Shown piece after piece: positions 50,701-62,747 of a stretch of 64,000 bases of DNA (the first letter of the stretch is position 1; every line of letters starts with the position of its first letter). Location of the stretch: positions 24,056,001 to 24,120,000 of the forward strand of contig CM114275.1 in the NCBI GenBank assembly GCA_050084515.1, in the 5' to 3' direction. The notes beneath the pieces were generated by a model, which was given only the letters and a program-made list of their open reading frames with translations, did not search any database and was not told the DNA's origin. Made by a program: the position numbers and the translations under genes. The stretch comes from Blasia pusilla (Eukaryota > Marchantiophyta > Marchantiopsida > Blasiales).

Positions 50701-52268
50701 TGAACTGTCTATCACCAGCACCACATGACGAAAGAAAGTTTACAGAAAGAGGAGGGCATGGATTGAAAAAGTGGAGAGACCAAAATTAGCATGCAATCAA
50801 GGCTGCCCTGTGCTTTTCAGGTATCAGAGTCTAGAAAGAGATATTTGGATTTCTCAAGAAAATTCCAAGGAATAGAGGAGCCGAGTCCAAAATAGACAGG
50901 AAGAACCTGCAATCCAAATGGAGTGACCGAGCGCACAAGAACAGCTACAGCACCATACTTTTCAGCCCTGGAAGCAGCAAACACACGGTACTCGACAGTT
51001 GTGCTATAGTCTTCGAAATCGTTGTTGAAGACGACAATCCTCCCTGTTCGCCAGACACAAAGTCTTAGTCTCTTCGAAAGCAGTGCATTTTCTCAGCGTC
51101 ACTGTTCATCGTAACGGGCATTTGCGGAGCCCAAACGACTGAATTCTGGCATTATCCAGGTTGGGAAAAAGCCATGTTTCAAGCAGTAGTATACACTCGT
51201 CAAACCGAGTTCCCCTGTACTCAACGCAGAGAATGCTCTCACCTTTAACTTCGCGACTGTGCTTCTCAAGATCGTCAAATGAAGACAGAACGAGAACCTT
51301 TGCTATCAGTGGCTTCCCATCGGGTGTACTTATGCTGCCTCCCAGCCCAAGTATCCGTAAGTTCTTAGTCCGTGGAGACAGAAGTGTGGCATACTCACGC
51401 CCTCGAACCCACCTGGGGACCTTCACTGGCTCCTCTGCCACCTTCAGCCCATCTTTCACAACCATCTCCTGCACTTTGCAAGACATAACATCAAGCAAAC
51501 TGAAATGTCAGGACTGTCGAAAATTGAGAAGAGGAAGAACACACTGTGAACATGCACGAACAGGCTAAACACGATCGAGCTCGCTCACGATCATGAGAGA
51601 ATCGAAGAAAGAGGGAAGGGTCGACGTACAGAACCTTCGTCCAATCTATGGCTCTTTCGAGTGCAGTCGAGCCGCTCAGCCGTGGTCCGAATGTGTCCGT
51701 CATGTAAGCCAACCTCTCGTAAACAATGCTGTGACAAGAAAGGAATGACATAGCATGAAATTCACACCAAGAACGCTCCGATCATGGGAATTCAATTGAC
51801 CAGAAGCGTTCTCGTACATCCAACAGAAACCCCCCAGCTACTTGGCCCCGCCACAGCACGCACTCTCCGTATGAACTTCTCATGGTACTGACAGTGACAT
51901 GGAGACTCGCTGATCGACCGCTAGCAAACCTTGGAGAACATACTTCCCTGGAATACTAGGAATTCGAGATTCATGAGATTGCTGGACAGCTGAAACACAC
52001 TGGGCTGCTGCGACTGAGTAAGACATCGCATTCGGGCTAATTGTCTGCCCAGGTCCTCAGAAACATCAGCGATCAGTTATCGATCGGGCCACGCATCGAG
52101 GACCCACCTGTTGGAGAGGGCCTCGTCGATGATCGCATCTGCATCGGATTTGGCTCGCAATTGGCTCCATGTTTCCCCCACAGGCATCGCCAACACCGTC
52201 TCGCCGCCCTTCCCCACCACAACCACCACTTGAACTGCCAACCAGACGAAAACACCGAGTCCCACCAT
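47792..52268 (-). CDS. Carboxypeptidase Q-like M28 metallopeptidase
   Basis: Peptidase family M28B (CPQ/plasma glutamate carboxypeptidase) uses two zinc ions to hydrolyse dipeptides, in secretory or vacuolar/lysosomal compartments. Exons: 52268-52108, 51728-51635, 51468-51243, 51043-50907, 50708-50583, 50219-50191, 49828-49699, 49569-49439, 49071-48978, 48804-48727, 48603-48461, 47915-47792, giving 490 residues (animal CPQ about 472). Zinc and catalytic positions are visible: GGHMDSWD (H279), AVDDGGG (D291/D292), NEENGSQGG (E325-E326), AIESDEG (D353) and WYHHTEADT (H452/H453). The N-terminus MVGLGVFVWLAVQVVVVVG is a signal peptide or anchor. The pre-catalytic part has ERLAYMTDTFGPRLSGS. Exon 6 is only 29 nt. 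The ends SLVVLDP and CAATLAVWAYSIANLEGLLP match the family. Confidence 0.93.
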
Positions 52269-52924
52269 CGTCCCCGCCGGACTCCGCACCGTTCAAGCTT
52301 TCCTCCCCAGTGCAATTGCCACACGATCCGTCGCTCCCGTCAATCGAGAGCACGGGATCTTCCGCTCATTCCATCTGGACGCGGATTCCTTCCTCCGAGC
52401 ACTTCACACGCTGTTGTTATACTCCTCCATGTCTGTCTAGTCTCATCTCATCTCTGCTCTGTCTCCGTCCATCGCTGCCTCGCACGCTCCATCGATCTGT
52501 CTGGCTGTCTGCCGGACTGTCAGTCACCGTCTTTCTCTTCGCCATCATGCAAAAGCTGCATTGTACAAACAATCCCCTGCGTCTCTCGTCCGTCGCAGGC
52601 GGAAGGAAGGCGGGGGAAGAGGGAAGCCCACGGTCGGCCGCATCGCAGGAGCAAAAGGAGACAGCATCCGATCCGCTCAGTCCCGTATGTTTCCCAAAAC
52701 GTATGGCTACGCTGCTCGATTTCTGCCTTCGATATGCGTATCCTTTCATTCATTGTCTTTGTCTTCATCTTCGTCTTTCCGCACAGAAGATTTCGCCATC
52801 TCCCGGTGCTCCTTGAACACCGCTCCGGTCCCGAGCTATGCCCGCACAAATTCGAGATTCGGCAGCCATGGTCGTCGGATTCGCGTGGCACTTGGCGCTC
52901 TGCGACTGTCCCTCGATTTGCTTC
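52269..52924. promoter_or_regulatory. Upstream region of the M28 peptidase gene
   Basis: A GC-rich stretch carries long overlapping open frames on both strands, including a 387-codon + strand frame (52041-53204). Their composition (Ser/Arg/Pro/His-rich) and lack of similarity argue against genuine coding. The region probably holds the promoter and leader of the - strand gene. Confidence 0.35.
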
Positions 52925-53860
52925 TTCGTCACCACTCCTCCAGTTATGGCTGCACGATTTCATTGCTTGGGCGGATGTGTTCATCATGAGTATCCCTCCA
53001 CCTCTACTCCACAAACTGCTACGGAGCTATGGCCGCCAAAGTTTGATGGGTAGAAGACGTGCTGGTGGGATATGGGAATCCTTGCTACTCTTGAGTATCC
53101 GTTCACCTCTACTCCAGGAACTGCTACGGAGCTATGGCCGCCAAAGTTTGATGGGTAGAAGACATGTTGGTGGGATTTGGGCATCCTTGCTACCTACCTC
53201 TTGAGTATCCCCTCGCCTCACTCCAGGAACTGCTACGGAGCTATGGCTGCCAAAGTATAGCCTCTTGAGTATCCCTTCAACTCCACCCCACACATCATGG
53301 TATGCAGCTATGGCTTCACCATTTGAATGGGTGGGTATTATTCGGGTATCTTGGTATCTCCACCCATCATGGTATAGAGTTACGGTATAATGTATAATTT
53401 CGAGTTATATATTATACTGGTGCCCATCGACAGAGATCACCCATTGATAATATTAATGGGTAGATGTGTTCGTTGGATTTGGGCATTGTTGCCACCTTTT
53501 ATTATCCCTCCACCTCTACTCCTCCACACAATGGTATGGAGCTATGGCTGCACAATTGGCATGGGTAGATGTGATCTGAGCAACCTCTACCTCGTCAGTA
53601 TCCCTCCACCTCTACTCCAAAAGCTGGTATGGAGCTATGGCTGCACAATTTGAATGGGTACATGGGATTTGGGCATCCTTGCAACCTCTTGAGTTTATCC
53701 TTCCGCCTTTACTCCACACCCTCTTATGGAGCTATGGCTGAATGATTTGAATGGGTAGATATGTTGTTGGGATTGCGCATGCTTGGGACCTCGTGAGAGC
53801 CCCTCCTACTCTACTCCAGTTTTGATACGGTATTTAATTGGGTATTTGTGAGTATCCCTC
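52925..53860. repeat. Degenerate minisatellite, about 100-bp unit
   Basis: Units begin GAGTATCCCTCCACCTCTAC and contain TACGGAGCTATGGCCGCCAA or ATGGAGCTATGGCTGCACAA, then GATGGGTAGAAGACGTG or AATGGGTAGATGTG, and GGGATTTGGGCATCCTTGC. Starts are near 52925 (partial), 52986, 53092, 53203 (truncated), 53266, 53505, 53598, 53690 and 53795. Units 52986 and 53092 are almost identical, and divergence grows to the right. The array has no coding role. Confidence 0.88.
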
Positions 53861-56800
53861 CACCTCCTCTCCAAACTATGGCTGCACAATTTGAAAGAGA
53901 TAGTATGTGTTCACGAGATTCTTTATAAACTTGTGTGGCTGCACAAGTTGAAAGAGCTTGTATGTGATGATCTTCATTAGATAATTGTCCTCTTCTTGGA
54001 AAAAATCACGTTATTACATTTATATCATTCATGGGAGGAGTAGTTGTTTTTTACATGGAGGATTGTCAAGTATCTTTATATCATCAACGAGGATCACGTC
54101 CTACTACTCTCAACATTTTGAGACTAGGGCGGTTGAGATAAACATCACATGGAGTGTGTACAAAATACATAGAAGTACTTGTTATGTCGGAAATACATGT
54201 GCATGGCTAATATTATATATAAGATTTTTCTTCTTAAAGAGTTCTTCAAAATTGGAAGGTAGACGACCACATCTAACCGTCATCATTCTAAGAAATAAGT
54301 AATTGTATTCCATTGGATAGGGTACATGTGTTTCTCCAATTCCTTATGCCCTCATATTCCTTGGCACTTTGTTCTTATCAAGAAAAACATAGTCTTTCTC
54401 CATACAATATGGAGAACATCATATCCTAAAGGGAATAACCCCTAAATTTACCCTAAGTGAAAAGTATTTAATTGGGAATGTTCTTATAAAAATATGTGGA
54501 ACCTTTTTCCTAAAACTTATTTCATAAAGTGAAAAAATTCCTTTTATCACTTACTAAGACATGTAAATGAAAATCTCATCAAATAACCTTGAAATATTAA
54601 ATTCTACCTCAAAAATTGAAAAGATGTATGAATTTATTCAGTCTCGTAAGTTTTCAACCCAATATCTCACCCTTTAGCAAATCACATGTGTTGTTATGCT
54701 AAAATATACATTAAAGAGCGACTTTTGGTTTGCAAATACCTTTTTCTTGACACACGATAACAAGAATAAAAAATAGTAGTATTCATAAAAATTATTTTAA
54801 AAATTTAGAAACAACATGTTAACCAGATTGGACAAGTCAAATCCAACTACTTTAGCCCCTCAATTACAAGTTCAAATCAAAATGACCTTGTGAACAAAGA
54901 AAATCGACCTACAAGTTAAGTAAAATACTTGTGGGATGTTAAGAGATGGAGCTGAAAGATAACCTCAAATCCATTTAGGGCTCACATTAGGGACGAAATT
55001 TAAGAAAGCCCCAAGAAGTCAAAAATTTCTCTTCTTTTTTCTTCTTCTTTTTCTTTTTCTTTTTAGTAAATATGGTCACAATTCAATTGGGATAAAGAAC
55101 ACATCATACTCGATCGAAAGGTGGAGTTCATAGAACCTCCCCAAAAATCCTTCACACCAAAGAATTCTCAAACCATGTGATAAAAATGCCAACTTTTCCT
55201 TGGCCTAAGGGGCTTCATGGAACTGACGTTTGTTTTTTTCTTCAAGTGATGTGGAAGCATCCAAAGCCCATCCCTTTCGTAGAGTACCCGCTACGTAGCT
55301 AGTTTGGTAGCTAGCTACGTCTAGATGTGGGGACGCTTTAGATGATCATTTTGGCGGCTTTTTGGAGCTCATGTCCAAAAAGCTGTGTCCTCCTCTTTCC
55401 AATTCATGGGTTTCGTGGGGCTGCATACGACAAAGGGGGACCTCTTTGTTTGTTTTGGGAGTAGAGACCCTAAACCCATACATCCATGGATTTATGCATT
55501 TATTTCTTTATAAGCTTCTTTATTTACGGATTTATTTATGCGTTCGTTTATGCTTTAGTCGACCTCCTCCTCATCCTCATGCAAAGGTTTCGTTCTTGCC
55601 TAAAATTAGAGTGACAAGCTAAACTTGTGAGAGTGCTTCTCTTTTGGCACTAGGAACAAAAGATATATCCTCATTTTATACAACTCATTAAATGGCTCTT
55701 AAATCCCTCTTTCATGTTCCCTATGTCTATATGTTGGGACAAATACTCTTTCGTTCCTTAATTCTCTCTTCATTCGCTCGTCTTACATCTTTTAGTTTTT
55801 CTCTCCTTTGGGCCAATCTTCTTGTATTTATATATTTTTCTCTCTCCACTTTGGATCAGTCTTTTGCTCTCTCCACGTACACTTGTAAATTAGTATATAC
55901 CCTTGTCCAAGATTGTCTCTCTCTTGGAGTATCCATACCCTTTCCAGTTGGCTACGTGCTTTTGAGGCATGTGTGTTTGGGGTTGTAGCATGATCTTGCA
56001 ATGAAACTAGGTGTAACTTTTTGAATGGATTGGTGTAACTTTCCTTGGATAAGCTAATCATGAGCTTTAGATGACCTCTTTTCCTTTAAGGCTTAGAGTG
56101 ACTTTTCTTATGGTGGTCCGTTTTATTCCAAAATGGCCAAAATTGGACTAGTATGTGAGGAAAGTCTTATAGAAGAGAAATATGAGATGTTCTACTACTT
56201 TTATGGAAAGTGAAAAAAAAGTGAATCATTGATAGTCTTACCTATTTCAAAATTTGAAGCATGAAGATTAATCATTATAGAAACAATAGTATTTAACATG
56301 TGAAACCTCCTAATGGACCAAGGAGATGTCTCTTAGAATGAGGAAATTGGAATAATAATGTACTTTATTTTATGGATGAAAATCTCTCTACTAAAAACCT
56401 AACTTGAATCCCACATACCTTGTCACAACCCTAGGTATCTATCTATCTATATATATATAACACCTTGTGTGATGCACGCTTTAATGATGGGTGATTTGAA
56501 TTATATCTTCAATTTATCTCAAAAATTGATTGATACTCAAAGCCAACCCTTTATTTACCTAAGAACTCGTGTCAAGGCTTGATTGGATCAAAACGAAGGA
56601 TGTCAAAAAGAGAGATGTTCGAAAATCAAGATGGAACTCTCTCATAATTTTATTCATATATATGATATAAATGCACATTAATATTATTTGCTCAAAAAAT
56701 CTTTGTTTAGGGATTTACAATGTCTTGGGTCTTCATCTTTATGAATAGTCCTCTTTAATTAGTCCACATGCATGCCTTCTTTCAAGCCGCCACATTGGTT

Positions 56801-57780
56801 GCTACATTAGTTACTCGTCCATATTCTTCCTTAATAGGAAAGTCTCTCCTTATTATTTAGATGAAGCCTTTATAATTTAACAAACATGTGTCACTCTTCT
56901 TTCTTTTACTCTCTTTTCAAATTTTTAATATATTAAAATAAACTAAAGATGCATAAGTAAAGATATTAATATTGTAGTGGTCCGGAGAAAACTAGACTAT
57001 GAGTGACCATAAAGATTTTAAAACACAATTACCTCTTTAGTTTTGTTTTAAAAATCCAACCTTAAAACTCCATAAATCTATTACCCACTCAATTATGGCA
57101 ACCATTTATACTATTATTTGGAGAGTGATTCTGAAATGGCGACAATTTGATAGTTAAACACGTCTATATCTCAATTCAAGAATTTGTGACGCATGGGATC
57201 TATTTCCTTACAGAAACAAGGCACGTATATAGCATATATGTATAATTATGTTATGCATCGAAGCCCTAACTGGTATGTATCATAGGAGGAGTGGAACTTT
57301 TCTATGGCTTTTTAAATAGTCATTCACACATCTGTTTCTAAAAGATAGAACATCGAGATAAATTTCAATTCATATTGGAACTTCATGGTTGGAGTATATT
57401 GAGAGTAGAGTTGCTTTAAACGCCGTCAAAGCCAAAAAATGTGGAGCTGGAAAAGAAACGGTTACATGAAGTAGGATCTCACTTAATGAACTAGGATCTT
57501 ACTTAATGATGCTCTAAAATTAAAATATGGAAAGTACGAACTTGTGCCATTGTACAAGGAAAATAACGATTCCAAATAGAAATAAGAATTATCAATTTTC
57601 CTTCAAAATTGTTTTACAATAGACGTGACCCTCATAATACATAAGAAATACCATCATATCTGCTACTTGATGTATCTAGTTCAAGTCACAAAGTGATAGC
57701 TGATAGAAGGGCTAAGAAACTCCTCGACTTGATAAGTGCAAATAGCGTGCTTTGATACAAAACGATTCTAACTTTGTTGC
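53861..57780. other. Gene-poor AT-rich DNA
   Basis: About 3.9 kb has no recognisable gene, RNA or intact mobile element. It contains polypyrimidine CTTCTTTTTC runs near 55020-55065 and a TATC/TATA microsatellite near 56435-56458. Two short duplications are seen: CTAGTTTGGTAGCTAGCTAC near 55297-55317, and TAGGATCT(C/T)ACTTAATGA twice near 57471-57508. Confidence 0.45.
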
Positions 57781-57854
57781 AAATACACATTATTGGTTTC
57801 TATTAAAGATCCCGTCTTTGGAGATATGAGAAAGTCCTTTCGTTCCGAGCTTCC

Positions 57855-58196
57855 ATCTTCAAAGCCATTTTAGATCCTTACCCCTTGCCTCATACATTTG
57901 GTTCAACACTACTCTGGTCATTGTGGGTGGTTCCCGAGGCATTACATCGCCTCTAAACATGCTTATGTTACTACATTATTGTTTTCAAGAAAGTGGGTTA
58001 CCAAATTACTAATGTGCCTATCTGAATAGATTCCAGAGACGGTATACGGAGTGTGGAGGTCACATTGAATAGGCATGTAACTTGCCGAACTGTTGAGCCC
58101 TCGCCTTTTGACAACTTCTATGCCACTGCCTTTATGGAGCCAGAATCATCTTGTCTTGTTCGTGCAAATTCTGAAGAGAGCCAGTATCCTGTCTAA
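57855..58196 (+). pseudogene. Unidentified coding remnant
   Basis: One frame reads protein-like sequence over about 340 bp: FKAILDPYPLPHTFGSTLLW and WVVPEALHRL, then a stop, then VGYQITNVPI, another stop, then DGIRSVEVTLNRHVTCRTVE and FDNFYATAFMEPESSCLVRA, ending with a stop at 58194-58196. An acceptor-like ATTCCAG precedes the last block (ends 58036). The last 50 or so codons could therefore be a real terminal exon or, more likely, part of a decayed gene copy. I do not recognise the family. Confidence 0.35.
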
Positions 58197-58953
58197 TCTT
58201 GGATCACTTTGTGCTAAATTGATCACTTTGTGTAGTGACAGCATAATAGTGGCCCGGTGGATAAAAGTAATCATCCAGCAAGATTTACAAAACACTTGGC
58301 CATGATGAAGCTCCTCAGCTGCAATCCTGCAAAAGCCCAGCAAAGGGTTGTGGCAGCATACATTTGACCAATCCGTTCCGTGCATTGGGTAGGGGGGGGA
58401 CAAGAAGACGGGCCCACCTTCTCAAAGAAAAGTCAGTGAAAGGAGTAAGGCATTCAAGTATCATGATCACTTGTATGCAAACCAAAAGCTCAGGCTCAGT
58501 TTGCCAGTTGTGTGGCAGACAGGATGTGAAGACAATTTGGTAGAATTTTTTTTTGTGTGTGGTGAGCTTTTCTATAAATGGTACATCTTTGCTTTTGTTA
58601 CCTCACTAAAAACAATGGAATCTACTATCCTATTCAGAGCTCCCAGATGGCTCTCCACTATATGCCCCACTCCCTCCTGAGGCTACTCCACTTAGGGCTG
58701 AATTGCCTACCACACGAGCTCTCTGTAGCTGTCGTAATCGGAACACATCTCGAGGTGGGGGTCTGCTCTGTAATGCTGGGCTATCCTCCTCCTCTTCTGT
58801 TCCTGTTCACAACACAGCCGATGGTGACATCTTAGCATCCACTGTCATAGGTGGCACCTCAATGTTGTAACTTCAGTGCAACCGCGGGCAGGCAATCTTA
58901 ATGTTCAGAGATTATGTGGAGAAAAACTTCTGTGTTTTTAGCACCAATTGAGA
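58197..58953. other. CSTF77 3' flank
   Basis: There is no gene in this stretch. The part adjacent to 58954 is probably CSTF77 3' UTR. A short GATCACTTTGTG direct repeat lies at 58202-58233. Confidence 0.4.
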
Positions 58954-61900
58954 TTACTCACTGTCGGGTTCTTTCCGCTTTTGTTGATGTTGGCGGGAAT
59001 GTCGGGCTCCTGATCCTCCAGTGTTTCGTGTCTCACCAGATGTAGCTTGCTGCGCACCACTTCTCGTTGACTTGTTTGAGCCTGGTTGTAATTTCACACT
59101 AGTGGCAGAATCTGCTGGAGTAGCTATGTTCCCAGCATGGCCTGGACTTGACACTCGCTGGGATTGTTGAGACTGTTGTACAGAACTCTCCGATGCCAAT
59201 GGGATTTCTGCCTGTAACAAGACAGAGATCACTACTTCTACGTCTGGAATCGGCCCTGCATCAACCAACCCATGATATTGAATTGGTCAAAGACGTATAA
59301 TGATTGCATTAAATTCAACAATCTGACGTCGTACCACCCTTTCAACCTGTTAGCCCACTCAATGACTACAAATAAAGTAGCACATGTGATGATAGCCTTG
59401 CAACCATTCACACTACCCAACACAAAACATCAAGACTTCCTGGGTAGCAATGACATAAGAATTTCAGGGTTCCACCTCTCATAGAGAACGTACCAGTTAC
59501 TGCAGGGAGCCTGGTGAGAAAATTGCCCACCGATACAGGTAATGCTTGTAGCACTTCATCGCTTATTTTCAGCCCTACTTCAGGAGGCCTGCCCGGAGGC
59601 AAAGGAGGCGGCCCTGCCAGGCGCAGAGGTAAACCACCAGGAGGAGGGGCAGGAGGACGCATGTGTAACGCTAAACCTGGCATTGCAACACTGTTCAATA
59701 AACCACCTGCCATAAAGCGACCATGAAATTTATCAAAGTTTGGCCAGGCAACCTCTGACAAGTTTCTTCCCAGGTCCACAAGAAAGCTCAGACAAAAATT
59801 CTTGGTCTGGGACTATGTAAGATACGGAGCTTCAGACACAACGTGACACAGGCAGCAATAAGACCATGACTGCTGTACAACTCACCAAATCCTTGCCTGG
59901 GATCATACACAACCATGTGAGAAATATCTGGTCGGACAACATTTATAGAATTACTCGTAGGTGGAGCTCCTTCAGTAGAAGGTGCAGCTACTTGAACCTT
60001 TTCTGCTGAAGCCAAGATTACGCCCACAACAAGCAAATCAGATCACAGGGAAAGGACACCTACTCATCAAAAGCTACGTACATCCTGATATGGAAAGCAG
60101 TCAAAAGTGAAGATCACTTAAAAAAGGTGACAAGTTATCCTTCAACAAAGCTCTCGAGTCTATTGAAATCTCAGTCTTGCTGTGATTGCAAGCAGCTGTC
60201 CCTCAAAATTGATACCAACTTCAGGGCTGTTAGAAAACACTCCAGCACTCCTAAAGATGTTTGATTGTGTGGAAAAACTATTTCCTGCAAGACATATACA
60301 AAGGTGTGGCAGGCCAACCTGTTAGAACTCCACTTGAAACATGCTGTGCTTGAGAAACAGTGAACTTCTCCGCCTTCACCACTGGTTTCTGCACCATCTG
60401 ACCAATACACATGTATGAGTTGGAAAACGTACAGGTATGAAACAAGGGTAACACCCACCATTGTGATACCCATCCAAAGAAAATCGCCAATTACAGACAA
60501 GGCCGATTTTATATGTTCTACCACATCTCATACCTAGCCATTAAGACCTAGGTTTCAACACTTTTCTCTTACTCTGTTTCACACCTCCACCTTCGGAATA
60601 ATGACCATCGCCATTACATCCCATAACCAAAACAGTAGCTCCACTTGGTTTTCTGGTATACCAGTACTCTCAACCACTTGTCTGATATCCGTTACATGAT
60701 ATGTGCGTACGTTAAAAGCCATACATACATGTGTATGATGAATAAGATAGAACTGGCCGTCCACAGCTGACCTTCAGCAGTTCCAGAAGAATAGACCTCA
60801 ATGAAAGGTCCCACTCTCTATGTGTAAATGTCAGAGGCAACATCATGAAATTGAACCCCTAAACATTTACTGGGGTTAAAAATGCACTTTTATCATGTTC
60901 AAACATAGTCTGAAAATATTTCAAGAACTATCTTTCTATATTGAGACAAACGTTGCAGAAGGTACAAACCTGCTGGCGTGCCAAGTGATCAAGGTCAGAA
61001 GATGAACACGGCCAAAGGTCAAGGAAACGGTATCTTGCAATAAGACGCTGCAAGGAATCCTCCAGCACACTTGCTCCATCTTCACCATTTTGATTAAGTG
61101 CCTCTCTCCTTCTCTGCTCCACCTGTCCTCGAAAATCATAAGAAAAAATTTCAGTTAATCTGGAGGAAATGGCCCATCATTTGGCATGATTAACACCATA
61201 CTATACAAACTCTGCTAGGCAGTTTTTAAGTTGGAAAGCCCATTGATTGACCCGGAAAAGAGTTGTGATTATTCTTTTCTGCATATAAAGCCAGCCTGGG
61301 AAGTCATCCATATGGTTGAGAAAGTAAAAAAGGTGTTCTGCTGCTCTCAAGAGGAGGTCAACTGAGAAGCTTATGAGAATCTCCATGACACATTAGAAAA
61401 GAAGTACCAAATTGACAGTGTATTGTGTGCTTACTGGAAAGTGTCACATGAGCATAGAGGAGATGATCCATGACAATAAGGGTAAGTTTAAAGTTTAGGG
61501 GTAAAGACAAGGGCCACTTATTCCGCTAATGTGGGCATGCTGAAAAAAATCTGACAAACCCCTGGCATGCCTGTCATGACTATGTTTGCCAATTCAGACT
61601 ACAAAGCTTCAAAGGCATGACTAATTAGGCTTCAATTAATGAATGAATGAATTTGCCAAGTCAGCTGAGATGGCACTGCTTGCTCGAAGAAAGGTCAAAG
61701 CCGACCAGCTCATACCCAGGATAGGTTTTTAGAATCATTCCACTATTAGTTCTTCTCTTTCCCAACTATTTCCTATATTATGGTAAAATTTTCTTTCAAG
61801 GTTTTTTGGTAGAGCTGAAAAGGTAGCCCAAGAATAGAACTCGTAAGGACACTGAACATATCAAGACCCTCTCTCATGAAATATCCATCATACCTTCAGC

Positions 61901-62747
61901 ATGCTCTGGAGATCTCCATATGCTTGCTCAAATCCCATAAATCGATTCCACACCTGGGAAACATGTCATTAGCAACCAGGATCTTCAAACTTAGCAGTCT
62001 TTAATACTTGAGAGAGTGCAAGGCATATAGAACTTTGTGATCTTGGAATAGCTATCCACTGCGTTTGTGACAACATAATAGTTTACATTTCCACATTCAT
62101 TAATTCAAAATGCACTGGTCAGAGAAATACCTCAACTGACTCGTCAGGGGGCAGAACTTTTAAAGCTCGTTCAAAGAGGACACGCACATTCCGGTCATCA
62201 TTCATTCGGCAAAGAAAGTCAGCATACCTGCGTAAAAAAACATAAGCCAACTGGATAATCCAACCTAGATATATTACTGCTGTTCAGAGGTAATGATGAC
62301 CATATATCTTAAAAAATAAAAACGAAGAGATCAGAAGATATCAACTCACTCTAGGACATACGCCGGTTCGTGACTGTACTTTTTGAGGCCCAGCTCAAAA
62401 ATGTTCCGGGCAACCTGCGATCGTCAAGACAATCTAATGAATCAGGCAGCTGTAACGACTGGTTAGGCATGTACCATAGGCAGTGCAAAATTTAAACCAT
62501 TTTTTTATACCCTGTGCAAAGAAAAAGCTTTCCACAGGGTATAACCTGTCTAGTGCTCTGCTACACAACAAGAGACATGCAAATTTTTCCTATGCACTCT
62601 TACAACCTTCGGATCCTTGTCTATACAGAGCTCCATGGTGGCAGAAGCCACGTATACATGATACGTGCACCCTGGTGACTTTCGTGCTTCCAAAAATATC
62701 TTACGTGCTGCTTCAACACCTTCAGTTCTCCTCACAAACCGCATATA
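58954..62747 (-). CDS. CSTF77: CSTF77, cleavage stimulation factor subunit 3 (C-terminal half, partial)
   Basis: CSTF77 (Rna14/CSTF3 family) is the HAT-repeat scaffold of cleavage stimulation factor, which acts in mRNA 3'-end cleavage and polyadenylation in the nucleus. Nine exons were placed on the - strand: 62747-62607, 62414-62350, 62227-62131, 61953-61894, 61122-60970, 60397-60319, 60005-59886, 59754-59494, 59255-58954, giving 425 residues in phase with TAA at 58956-58954. HAT-repeat blocks are FVRRTEGVEAARKIFLEARK, ARNIFELGLKKYSHEPAYVL, YADFLCRMNDDRNVRVLFER and VWNRFMGFEQAYGDLQSMLK. After these come FLDLWPCSSSDLDHLARQQ, the monkeytail-region motif DISHMVVYDPRQGF, a Pro/Gly-rich stretch and GPIPDVEVVISVLLQAEIP. 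The tail is Ser/Gln-rich and basic. The N-terminal half lies right of the window. The acceptor of the exon at 59754 is the least certain junction. Confidence 0.93.

Noticed and set aside
52041-53204. 387-codon open frame on the + strand
   Set aside because: It overlaps the first exon of the well-supported - strand peptidase gene and runs into the minisatellite. Its Ser/Arg/His/Pro-rich translation resembles nothing, and the openness is explained by GC-rich composition.
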